NCBI GenBank assembly: GCA_965178125.1
Contig: OZ237771.1
Location: forward strand, 372,001-436,000
Direction of reading: 5' to 3'
Source: Bilabrum cf. latius
Lineage: Eukaryota; Bigyra: Bicosoecida; Bigyra; Bicosoecida
DNA length: 64,000 nt
Shown: positions 55,301 through 64,000 of the stretch, in pieces
Numbering within the stretch: the stretch's first letter is position 1
Layout: each line of letters opens with the position of its first letter
The notes under the pieces: model-generated
What the model was told of the DNA's origin: nothing
Databases searched by the model: none
What the model saw: the letters and a program-made list of their open reading frames with translations, nothing else
Position numbers and translations under genes: made by a program

Positions 55301-56973
55301 GCCTCCTCGGGTTCATGGATCCGATCCGATCCTCTGTGCCCCGAGCGGTCCGTCAGCTGCACGGGGCGGGCATGCGGGTCATCATGATCACGGGAGACGG
55401 GAAGCTGACCGCCGCCGCGATCGCCAAGCAGGCCGGCATCTTGCCGCAGGTCATGCAGGGGGAAGAGGGAAGGCGGCAGCTGGAGCGGCTGGCCCTGATG
55501 CCGGCCATGGCGGAGCGACGAGCGGCGAGTCAGGGGCAGCCGGGGCAGGACGGTCAGGAGGAGGACGAGAAGAAGGACGAGCATGCGCTGGCAGCTGCGG
55601 AGGCGGCGGCAGCGGCGCTCGCGGGTGGCATGCAGGTCACGACCGCGGACATCGAGGCCGGGCGGGCCGCCAGAGCTCTCGTGGGGGGAGAGGAGGTGGA
55701 GCGGATGGATGACGTGGAGCTGTCCAACGCGGTGGCTCTGGGCGCGGTGTTCTACCGCACGTGGCCCAAGCACAAGCTGAGGATCGTGCGGGCGCTTCAG
55801 AGGAGGGGGCAGGTGGTGGCCATGACCGGAGACGGCGTGAACGACGCGGCTGCGCTGCGACAGGCCAACATCGGGATCGCCATGGGCAAAGGCGGCACGG
55901 CGGTGGCCCGAGAAGCGGCTGACGTTGTCCTACTGGAGGACGATTTCGACAGCATCGTGGCGGCGGTGAGGGAGGGGCGGGGCATCTTCGACAACATCCT
56001 GGCCTTCGTCCGATTCCAGCTTACCACCAGCGTCGCGGCTCTGGGGCTGATCGCGGCGGCGTATGCCATCGGTTTGCCCACCCCTTTGAACGCCTCCATG
56101 GTGCTGTGCATCAACCTGATCATGGACGGCTTCCCCGCGCAGTCTCTCGGTGTCGAGCCCGTGGCCCCCGATGTGATGAGGAGAGCCCCCCGGAGCCCCT
56201 CCCAGGCCGTGGTGAGTGCCCCCATGTTGGGGTCAATGGTGTTCACCGCGGGGGCGGTGCTGGGGGTGACTCTGTACGTGTTCCTCACTGAGATTGCAGC
56301 CGACGGTCAGGTTACTAGGCGGGACACCACCATGACCTTCGTGGCGTTTGTAACGAGCGATTTGGTATTGGCGCTGTCCTGCCGCAGCACAACGAAGAGC
56401 GTGCTGGAGCTGGGTCTGCTGTCCAACCCTTTCTTCCTCGTTGCGATCGGGGCCAGCTTCCTCGGCCAGGTCCTCATCGTGTATGCCCCGCCCCTGCAGG
56501 CTGTCTTCAAGACCGAGGCCATCAGCGCTTGGGACTTCGCCTGGGTGAACCTTCTCTCGCTTTCGGTGCTTGGGGTGGATGAATTGAGGAAGGCGTTGGA
56601 GAGAGCGGGCGTTCTGCGGATGCCGCAGAGTTTTCCCGGTGCTTGCGTGACTGCGTGGGACGGTGTGCAGTGGGGCGGTGACAGGGTCATCGGAGTGACG
56701 TGGGGGTTTTCCCAGCGGGCGTGGGGCGTGTGTGCGTGGGTGTGCACGTGCGGGGGCTGCTGCTGCAACGGGGGGAAGGGAAGGGGCAGCAACAAGAAGC
56801 ATGCGGAAGAGGAGCAGGGGGCCCTGGGGGAGGCGGAGGGGGACGGCGTGGGCCTGCTGGCGGGGCAGGGGCACGGGTCCCGGGGTGTTCACGAAGATTC
56901 GCTGCGGAACATTGGCGGGCTTGCTCTCGGCGGAAGTCCCGGGGCAGGGGCAAAGTCGGACAGGGACGTGTGA
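52337..56973 (+). CDS. SPCA-type P-type Ca2+/Mn2+-ATPase
   Basis: Exons 52337-52744 and 52921-56973; 176-nt intron, phase 0 (KAEH joins LVPGDIIRLRMGDRVPAD). 1486 residues, about 500 more than human SPCA1. TAGs at 52514-52516 (FLE-Q-FQDPM) and 52577-52579 (LLG-Q-WDDALSI) align with Gln in human SPCA1 (SQFKNP, HQFDDA); a third is at 53332-53334. Seen: TGES, M4 motif AAIPEGLPIVTVV, phosphorylation motif CDKTGCLTENKM (about 436; canonical is DKTGTLT), KGAFERVL, MITGDGKLTAAAIAKQ, TGDGVNDAAALRQANIGIAM (about 1104) and M6 INLIMDG, which carries the cation-site N and D. A Ser/Gly/Pro-rich insertion of roughly 300 residues occupies the phosphorylation/nucleotide-domain region (53890-54880). Probably a Golgi pump. 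The tail is Gly/Cys-rich. Confidence 0.9.
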
Positions 56974-57457
56974 CGAGTGTGCAGTGCGCTGCTCGAGGGG
57001 ACCACGCGTGCAGCTACCTGCCAGTGAGGTCCTCCGCGCTGCCAAAAGGCCGGGATGTGGCGGGCGTTTGGCCCACTTGACTGCAATTTGCGAGTGCCCA
57101 TGTATCGTCTCTTCTTGTTGTTAGATGCTCATGGGCCGAGACATGCAGTCCGTGCAAAGCGATGTGACGAACGCACTTGATTCGCGTCACGATTGATTAC
57201 GCTTCACATCGTCGATACTGGCATGTCCATCGATACGTACAGCGGACTTCTTATACTATGCGACTCTAATTCCAAATTCTCAAAGGTTTGGGGGCACGCA
57301 GTTGTTAGTTTGCTGAAGAAAAATGACAAGCAATGTGAGACGCCGAACCAAGGCTTGGTGCAAACCCTTCGAAATAGTGACGACCGACTATCGAAAATGC
57401 GTGCAACCTCTAGTTTTTTCTGCAGTTTTGATGCAATTTAGGCCGTATGACTCTGAT
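56974..57457. other. Spacer with one weak forward ORF
   Basis: 484 bp between the ATPase stop and the next gene. A frame from ATG 57223 to TGA at 57448-57450 (with one TAG) would encode about 75 residues (SIDTYSGLLILCDSNSKFSK...), but codon usage is AT-rich and there is no conserved text. It might be a leader exon or nothing. Confidence 0.35.
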
Positions 57458-58058
57458 ATGGCAACCGACAAGCAGAAAGAAGGCTATCAAATTGCGCTTG
57501 GTGGCGGTGATGCTGTCGGCTTCTCCCCAGTGAGTCGTATACCTGGCTCACGCAACTATTTAAATCATGTAATATAAGTAGAGGTCATATTTTTTCCTAG
57601 CCTGGTTTCGTAGGCAGAGAAGGCTGCGCTATGGCCATACGCGAAGCTATGCTTCTCGAACGACCGGCAGTTCAGCCATTTCCGCTCGTTGCTGTCGAAA
57701 TTAAATCGTCATGCACGAATTCAAATGCTTAGAGTGAGTACAGCATGCATATTTAGCTCATTGCTGGTCCATCAAAATTGCAATCGTCACACGTAAAATA
57801 AAGAGAGTTTAAAATAGGGCGGTCGCAACGCGGCGACCAACGAAACGGCGACGACTTTCGCGCATTTGGCGACCAATTCGAGGAGGCCAAACCTACCGCC
57901 GGGACGTATCTGCCGTTGTGGTTGTTGAGGATATATCAAACAGGTTGTCTGGCTCTCTGGAGTATAATTTAGTGCTGCTCAGTCCCCTGAAACTAGCCTT
58001 GCTGTTTGAGCGACTCGAAGAAGACTGGAGGCAACTTTTACTTCCTGGTCTCGTTTGA
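57458..58058 (+). CDS. Putative small spliced gene of unknown function
   Basis: Exon 57458-57529 (MATDKQKEGYQIALGGGDAV...) and exon 57614-57733 (ALWPYAKLCFSNDRQFSHFR ... RIQMLR) share phase 0 and have GTGAGT donors and CTAG/GTAG acceptors. After 57733 there are two competing readings: one containing FEEAKPTAGTYLPLWLLRIY and one containing SLEYNLVLLSPLKLALLFER, ending at TGA 58056-58058. So at least one more intron exists that I cannot place. Only 28 bp separate the TGA from the ATG of the next gene. No family recognised. Confidence 0.4.
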
Positions 58059-58086
58059 ACGCAAGAGCGGATCGCGTTGCACAGCT

Positions 58087-61000
58087 ATGGATCCCAATCA
58101 GCATTTATACGGACATGGCGGTGGATAGCACAATGTGATTCAGTTTGGTGGTGGCGGAGGAGGCCACGACAACCAGATGGCATCGGGCGGGTTTACAGGC
58201 CCGGCTCACCACCAGACGTTCGTTCTCGGTAGCGAGCACATGATCGATCCATCAGGGCCTACATTCTATCAAGCCACCGATTCTCATGGAAGAGTGGTCG
58301 CTCAGAGCGCCCAGATGGGAGTACCCGGTGCTAACTACGTTGCTGTTTCCCAGCCCATGCATTACTCCTCTCCACGGCAGGAAACCATGCGACAGGACTT
58401 TAGACTGAACCCGGGGCAGCTTCCCCCCATGGAACCAGGCCGCAGGCCCACTCCGGCGGTGGCAGCCGAGGAATCGCACTCGACGCGTGGTCGAGGCAGC
58501 GCGGGCGGCCAGCCGCGCCCCATGCAGCTTCAGCTCGTGGGACACCAGCACCAGCACCAGCACATGCCACTCTCCGCGCAGGCTGCGTCCATGGCACGAG
58601 GCCACATCGTGGCCACGAGCGGGATGCGCATCCCCGGGGGCGGCGGCATGCTGGTGCTGCCCCCGGGAAGCAGCGGCGGGATGGGGATGGGAGTGGGCGT
58701 GTCGTCGGGAGTGGGGCCGGTGGCCAGCCCCCAGGGGTCGGAGAAGGCGTTTCACTTTGACGGAGGATCAGGCGGCGGCAGCAGCAGCAGCGGCCCCCAG
58801 AGGCACAGCTCGAACGGGTCCATGGGCGGGGGGGGTACCCTCATGGATGTCCCCGACATGGGGGGGGATGGCGAGGGGGGCATGGGGGGGAGCCCCGACC
58901 TAGAGGGACAGCTGCCCATGGACGGCTCCCATGGGTTCCACTCTTCATCTTCATCATCGTCTTCATCTTCATCTTCATCCCAGCATGCGCCCATCCAGGC
59001 ATCCCGGTTCCTTGGGCTAGTGCAGCAGGGGGGCGGGGCTGGAGGACCCTCGGTGATGCAGCTGCAGCAGCAGCAGCAGCAGCAGCAGATGGCTCAGATG
59101 GCTCAGATGCACGCGCAGATGCAGGCACAGGCGGGATAGGTCCAGGCACCCCAGGGGACAATCCTGATGCGATCCTCGTACGCCATGCAGCAAGACCCCT
59201 CCATGGGGCAGACCCTCTCTGTTCCCCAGGGGGTCTCCCAGGGAGTCATGCAGGGGCAGACACTCATCATTCCGCAGCAGGTGCAGATACACCCCGTGAG
59301 CGGGGTCATTAACCTCCCCGCGGCACCCCCCCCGCCCCCGCACTCGTCCATGGGAGGAGGCACCGCGGGGGGGCAGGAGCAGGGGCAGGGGCAGGGGCAG
59401 GGCAGAGGGGGGGGGCGGTACGGAGGCATGCAGCAGCAGATGTCCGCTGCGCAGGCGGCTGCGGCTGCGCTTGCCCAGCACTCGGCGCAGGCTGGGGGTG
59501 CAGGGCACGGTGGTGCATCGACAGGCGCCCAGAGCACGTCACAGCGCGGGGCGGGGGCGGGGGCTGGGGCGGGGGCTGGGGGCGGGCCAAGGTCTAGATC
59601 AAGCGGTGGGGGCCGGCGTGGAAGTGGAGCCGGCTCCTCGTCCAAGGTGGGGAACAAGCGATCTAGGCAGCAACGGGAGCAGGAGGAGGGACAGGGACAG
59701 GTCCCAGGGAACAGCGCGGGCCACGACATCGATCAGGCCGCCGTGGCAGCAGCCGCCATGGTGAGCGAGGCCAGGATGGCAATGTCCAACAGCAGCAGAG
59801 TAGGAGGAGGAGGAGGAGGAGGAATGGGGGGTATGCCTGCATCGGCTTCGTCTGTCCCCACGGTGGACATTCCTGCTGCCCGCGGGCGTAAGGATCCGGG
59901 GTCCGGGGGCCCCCCCGCGCCCAAGCGGTACCGCCGGGGGGGGGGCGGAGAGCGGCACTTCAACGAGCGGGCCGAGATTTCAAAGGCGCTGGCGGAGGGC
60001 AAGGACCTGGGGCAGACCACGGCCGAGCTGCTGAAGCGGCCTGAGAAGCAGAGGCGGCTGGGGAAGAAGGCCTCCCTGCTGGTGGGGAACGTGTACGTGG
60101 GTAGGTCGGGCAAGGTCAGCACCCGAGCCATCAAGAACAGGCCGGAGCTGTTCGGACACGCAGACGGCGCAACGGACCCGCCCTTGGCCGGACTGCTGGG
60201 CGAGAAGACGTGCCACTCGTGCCACTACCGGCGAGCACTCGTCATCGACTGTGCGTGGGCGTCACTCAACAAAGGCAGGCACAGCTACTGCGCCAACTGC
60301 CTCCGTCGCCGCATGAACGTCGATTTCCATGCCATTCGATGCGGTTTCGTCAAGTACCACTGCCCGGTGTGCGAAGGCCTGTGCCCGTGCTCCAGTTGCA
60401 AGAAGAAGAACGGCGGGGTGAAGCCCTTCCCCTTTGAGTACGCACCGTGCGTTGACAGGACGAGGCTCAGCAGCAAGTCGGGGGGCACACTCGAGGCTGC
60501 CCCTGCGGACCCTGTCATGTACCCCGGGTGTGCTGCCCAGTACCCAGGAGGTTCCGTCAACGGCACGGTGGGTTTACCGGATGCTGCCCCCTCGGCTGCA
60601 GCCGGCGGGGCGTCGGTGACCATGCCCAAGCCACCCGCCATGGGAGCTGCGGACCTCTCTGCAGCCGCGAGCAAGGCCGCTTCGCAGGGAACAACGACAA
60701 CCGCGACGTCATCTTCCTCGGCCTCATCTTCATCTTCATCTTCCTCCTAGGCAGATGCACTCAAGGACTCCAAGTAGAGCAAGCACGGCAGCGGCAGTCC
60801 ACCGAACACCGAAGAGACCATCGCCACAGCCACTCGGGTGGCTGAAGAGGTGAGAAAAATGGCGGGCCAGGGAACAACGGGGGAACAGCAGCAGCAGCGG
60901 AAGGAGGCGGAGGGCAGCAGCCATGTGATGAGTGCGGCCGCCGCGGCAGCCGCCGCCGCAGCCGCCGCCGCAGCCCGCAGCACCCCGGGCACTGACCCAA

Positions 61001-61710
61001 GCCTCACCCGGGCTGCGGAGGTTGCCGCTGTGGCCGCCGCATCCGGCGCCGTGGGCCCCCCACCCGTACCCTCGTCTTCATCTTCATCTTCATCCCACGC
61101 GGTACCTCCTCCGGTGGCCCTTGGTCCGGTGAGCCTGAGCACGTCCGTGTACGCCGACAAGCAGGCGGTGAAGCCCCCCCAGGCCGCGCTTAGGCAGGGT
61201 GCCAGGGCTGCCCCCGGACCCCTGGCACCCGGTGGACTCGTGCATGAGGGCGGGGAGGATATGGTTCCGCAAACCGGGGCGGGGCACATGGTGACGAGTC
61301 GTACCAAGGGCAAGGGCAGGGGCAGGGGCAAGAAGGGGGGTGGAGCCAAGGCGGGTGGCCAGGCGACCACCAGCAGCAGGGGGGGTGGGCTTAGGCTGAC
61401 TCCGGCCTCCGCTGCTGCTGCTGCGGCGGCGGCAGCGGCGGGGGCAGCGAATGCCGCAGCGGCCGCTGAGCTCACCGCACCGCAGGTGTCCTCGACGACT
61501 GCTGCTGCTGCGGCGGGGTCTTCTTCTGCTTCCGGTGATGGTGCAAATCAAGATGGGGAAGGGGAAGGGGAGTCGTCGAAGGGCGAGTGGATGGGACAAG
61601 GGACGCAACAGCCAGCGGCCAAGGGCACCTCTGCCCCTGCCTCTGCCCCAGCTGCAGCTGCTTCTGGTGCCGCAGCTGATGACTAGGCTGACGGCAAGGA
61701 AGAGAGCTGA
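58087..61710 (+). CDS. zf-4CXXC_R1 (CDCA7-type) zinc-finger protein with Gly/Ser-rich arms
   Basis: Single exon, 1207 residues, ATG 58087, TGA 61708-61710. TAGs at 58126-58128, 59137-59139, 60748-60750, 60775-60777 and 61684-61686 are sense. The N-terminal 600 residues are Gly/Ser/Gln-rich with Gln runs (CAG repeat 59063-59090). A basic region (PAPKRYRRGGGGERHFNERA) is followed by the cysteine-rich R1 zinc finger at about 707-778: TCHSCHYRR, CAWASLNKGRHSYCANCLRR, KYHCPVCEGLCPCSSCKKK. This domain occurs in CDCA7, which works with HELLS in maintaining DNA methylation, and in plant JmjC proteins; no JmjC is present here. The tail is Ala/Ser-rich with poly-Ala. Likely a nuclear chromatin factor. 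Confidence 0.8.
58940..58981. repeat. TTCATC microsatellite encoding poly-Ser
   Basis: TCTTCATCTTCATC-type repeats; the same unit recurs near 60713-60748 and 61074-61094 in the same gene. Each encodes a Ser run. Confidence 0.8.
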
Positions 61711-61971
61711 AGGAACTGCCCCTTCCAGTGAGCAGAAGGGCGATTAGGGGAATGGATATGACCAGGGCAAGTAAATTGCAAGCCCGCTTGTACACGTACA
61801 TACTAGAGTACCTGTCAAATCCTCTGGTTGGGGCGCCAGCCACAGCGTGTGGCTGAATTGCGCTGAAGTGCAACATTCCGAACGACCTGACGCGTCGACG
61901 GATCAATGAATACTGTACGAACTTACAAGGCCAGCATGAGCTGCAGAAAAAAATATTATTTAAGCGGGGAC

Positions 61972-63279
61972 ATGCGTGCGAAGAGCGCGGTCACAGGGGT
62001 GATAGCGGTCCTGGCAGCCTCCCAATGCGTAGCTCTAAACAACGGCCTCGGCCACCTGCCCCCCATGGCGTACAGCACCTGGAATGCGTTTGGCCCTTGG
62101 CTCAACCAGACGCAAATCCTATAGAACGCTGCAATCATCAAGAACCGCGGCCTGTACGAGGCGGGATACCGAGGCATTCACATCGACGAGGGGTGGATAG
62201 CGAGCAACCGGTCGAAGGATGGCAAACTTGTGGTTGATCAGGCCAAATTTCCATCCGGGATGGAGAGCTTTGGTAAAAGTGTCAAATAGCTCGGATTTAA
62301 GCTGGGATTGTACACCTCGAGAGGAACAGAGCAGTGCGGCGCGGCGAAGGGGTACCATGCCCCGGGTTCGCACGGCTTCGAGGAGCAGGACGTGTCTTAG
62401 ATGGCGTCTTACGGGGCCACGTTCATCAAAGTCGATTCCTGCACGGGATCTTAGAACCACTCTCAGGCGTATGCCGACTATTCCAAGTTCAGAGACGCGA
62501 TGGCAAAGCAGCCGCAGCCCATCTTTCACTCCCTCTGCGGATGGAACGAATGGTATACCCCCGTGGGGTATTCTCTCGGCAACTCGTGGCGGGTGGCAGG
62601 CGACTGCAGCCAGTACGACCACTTCCTGAATGTGGTTGACGCCATGGCCGCCGCGGTGCAGTGGTCAGGGCCGGGGGGCTGGAACGACGCGGACTTGCTG
62701 ATTACCGAGCACACGCCGGCTGTGGGCGGATTCGATGCTCCTCAGCAGAGCCGCCTTTAGTTCAGTCTGTACTGCGTGATGAGTGCGCCGCTGATTATAT
62801 CCGTTGACCTCCGGCAGCAGACCGAGTACGCCTTCGAGACGTATTCCAACAAGGAGGCTATCGAAGTGAACCAGGACGACATCGCCAGGCCGGGGTTCCG
62901 GTTATTGGGGGGTGACGTGGGGCCGTCGGTGGCAGGTGATGGTACTGCTAGGAAGAACTAGAACCAGCAGCGATCGGACCGGGTGCAGGTGCAGACTTAG
63001 GGTAGCACAAACATCTGGGCCAAGCCACTGGCCGATGGGTCCATCGCGATGGTGTTTGCCAACTTCGGGAACGGCTCGGGTGTGACGATTGAGTGCCCGC
63101 TGCAGGGGTGCCTGGACCAGCTGGGCATCGGAGCGGGGACCAGGGTGGCTGTCAGGGATCTGTGGGCTCACTCGGACAATGGAACGTTCGTCGGTCACGA
63201 GGGCCTGTCTGTGCGCGTGGAGGATCCAACTGCGGGAGTGATGGTGCGGCTGACACCGGAGTGGGCATACGTCCGGTGA
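61972..63279 (+). CDS. Secreted GH27 alpha-galactosidase
   Basis: Single exon, 435 residues, start at ATG 61972 because a signal peptide follows (AVTGVIAVLAASQCVA). GH27 hallmarks: LPPMAYSTWNAFG (PPMGWNSWN class), GIHIDEGW, KLGLYTSRGTEQCG, PGSHGFEEQDVS-Q-MASYGA, nucleophile Asp in FIKVDSC, acid/base Asp in GPGGWNDADLL, and RL-Q-FSLYCVMSAPLIISVDLR. Seven TAGs (62122, 62287, 62398, 62452, 62758, 62959, 62998) lie inside these blocks; several fall where GH27 proteins often carry Gln (QDAKQFA, TQFSLW). TGA 63277-63279. Two more upstream ATGs (61906, 61936) are in frame. The enzyme removes alpha-linked galactose from glycans or glycolipids in a secretory or vacuolar compartment. Confidence 0.92.
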
Positions 63280-63460
63280 GGGTGAGGGCGAACGTGTGGT
63301 CTACCATTGAATGGCGTGTTGTATGCTAGAAATGTGGTACGGGGCAGGCAGGCCAGCTGCACCCGGATGCAGATCCACCGGTTGACGATCGATCGGAGCA
63401 ATGCTCGTGAGGCATGCGATCCGTTCGGGCTGACTTGGGATAGTATACAAGCTTCTAACA

Positions 63461-64000
63461 ATGGAGCAATTCCAGAGGCGCACGCTCAGAGTCACTAGAT
63501 CAACAAGACCAGAAATGCTCCTCTCGCATACCCGGGTATCACTCATGGAACGAACCACAAAAGCAAGAAGGAAGAACCGAACAGACCGGCGAAGACCTGT
63601 ATACGACGGTAGCTTTGGCAAACCAAAATTTCTGGGTGCAGGTGATCCGTATGATCCCCCTAAAAGCTCAACTTAGTTTTTCAGCCGCCCAGGCTCAGCG
63701 CTTCGCGTGGGCCGGGCAGGGGCAGGTGCTCGATCGACCAGCAGCCTCCCGCGGGTGAGACTGCAACCCCCTGGATAATCACTCAGTTTCACATCATTTT
63801 TCCGTACTATTCGTCATGTACACAATGTGCTTGATTCCACACGGATCGCAGGGAACTCGGCCACTGTCTGCTTCGGGGACAGGCGGCAGGTATTCAGAGA
63901 GCAAGGGCCAGGAGCCAGGCGACCATGATGCTCGCCCGACCAGCCGAGCAAGTGCCGGTGCGCGCAGGCGGCCGCAAAGCGCCGGCCCTAGAGGTCGCCG
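63461..64000 (+). CDS. Unknown basic protein, 3' end beyond the right edge
   Basis: Exon 63461-63754 and a second exon from 63852 to the edge, joined in phase 0 by a 97-nt GT-AG intron (GTGAGA...GATCGCAG). The product starts MEQFQRRTLRVTRSTRPEML, is rich in Arg/Lys (TKARRKNRTDRRRPVYD) and then Ser/Arg/Gly. One TAG at 63674-63676 is read through. TATA-like TAGTATACAA lies 20-30 nt upstream of the ATG. Without the splice the frame would end at TAA 63776-63778 (105 residues). No family recognised; a nucleic-acid-binding or nuclear protein is plausible from charge alone. Confidence 0.45.

Noticed and set aside
1-64000. The interrupted ORFs are pseudogenes or assembly errors
   Set aside because: Only TAG interrupts the frames, never TAA or TGA; flanking pieces stay in the same frame and continue conserved domains in essential genes (MCM5, POLR3B, DDX1).
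1-64000. Code 6 type change with both UAA and UAG as Gln
   Set aside because: I found no in-frame TAA in the exons traced, and a few genes (cyclin at 35399-35397, membrane protein at 47191-47193) end sensibly at TAA.

Overview
The window is nuclear DNA of a eukaryotic protist or unicellular alga. It holds conserved eukaryotic genes (RNA polymerase III second subunit, MCM5, DDX1, NSRP1, a SPCA-type calcium pump, a cyclin), GT-AG introns of about 67-290 nt, signal peptides and EGF repeats. I cannot name the lineage. Coding sequence is GC-rich, while intergenic spacers, introns and the first exons are AT-rich. The central point for reading the window is that UAG is a sense codon, almost certainly glutamine. 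With the standard code nearly every gene looks broken into pieces. Reading TAG as Gln joins the pieces in one frame into about 23 genes carrying roughly 90 in-frame TAGs, including pairs in tandem. Nearly all reading frames then end at TGA and a few at TAA.

Layout: a partial unknown gene (1-1283, -); two EF-hand calcium sensors (1526-4114, -); a TPR-SET protein (4461-7492, +); a secreted beta-propeller glycosidase (7750-9126, +); a signal-anchored glycosyltransferase-like protein (9946-11268, -); a 1081-residue low-complexity protein (12371-15616, -); two tiny ORFs; a GH5 endoglycosylceramidase-like enzyme (16238-18024, +); DDX1 (18370-21258, +); a six-exon ankyrin gene (21468-24035, +); an EGF/Calx-beta type I membrane protein (24357-28157, -); POLR3B (28456-32157, +); MCM5 (32345-35070, -); a cyclin (35397-36587, -); about 1 kb of repeat-bearing AT-rich spacer; a 3009-residue single-exon TPR protein (37631-46660, -); a 90-residue membrane protein (46797-47193, +); NSRP1 (47228-48352, -); a 1217-residue unknown (48445-52165, -); a SPCA calcium/manganese ATPase (52337-56973, +); a small multi-exon gene (57458-58058, +); a zf-4CXXC_R1 zinc-finger protein (58088 region to 61710, +); a GH27 alpha-galactosidase (61972-63279, +); and a gene running off the right edge.

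There are no operons. Genes are packed with 30-300 bp spacers and several divergent pairs start within 140-300 bp of each other. Functional themes are replication, transcription and splicing (MCM5, POLR3B, NSRP1, DDX1, R1 zinc finger, cyclin), calcium handling (two EF-hand proteins, SPCA pump, Calx-beta) and secreted or Golgi glycan chemistry (three glycosidases, one glycosyltransferase-like protein).

Two genome-wide oddities stand out beside the code. First, short dispersed motifs, above all GTGTGACGAGTG (about 40 copies in either orientation), sit mostly inside coding sequence. Second, introns lie at the 5' ends of genes and are followed by long intron-free GC-rich exons. All coordinates and splice sites come from reading frames and splice consensus only; no homology search was run.
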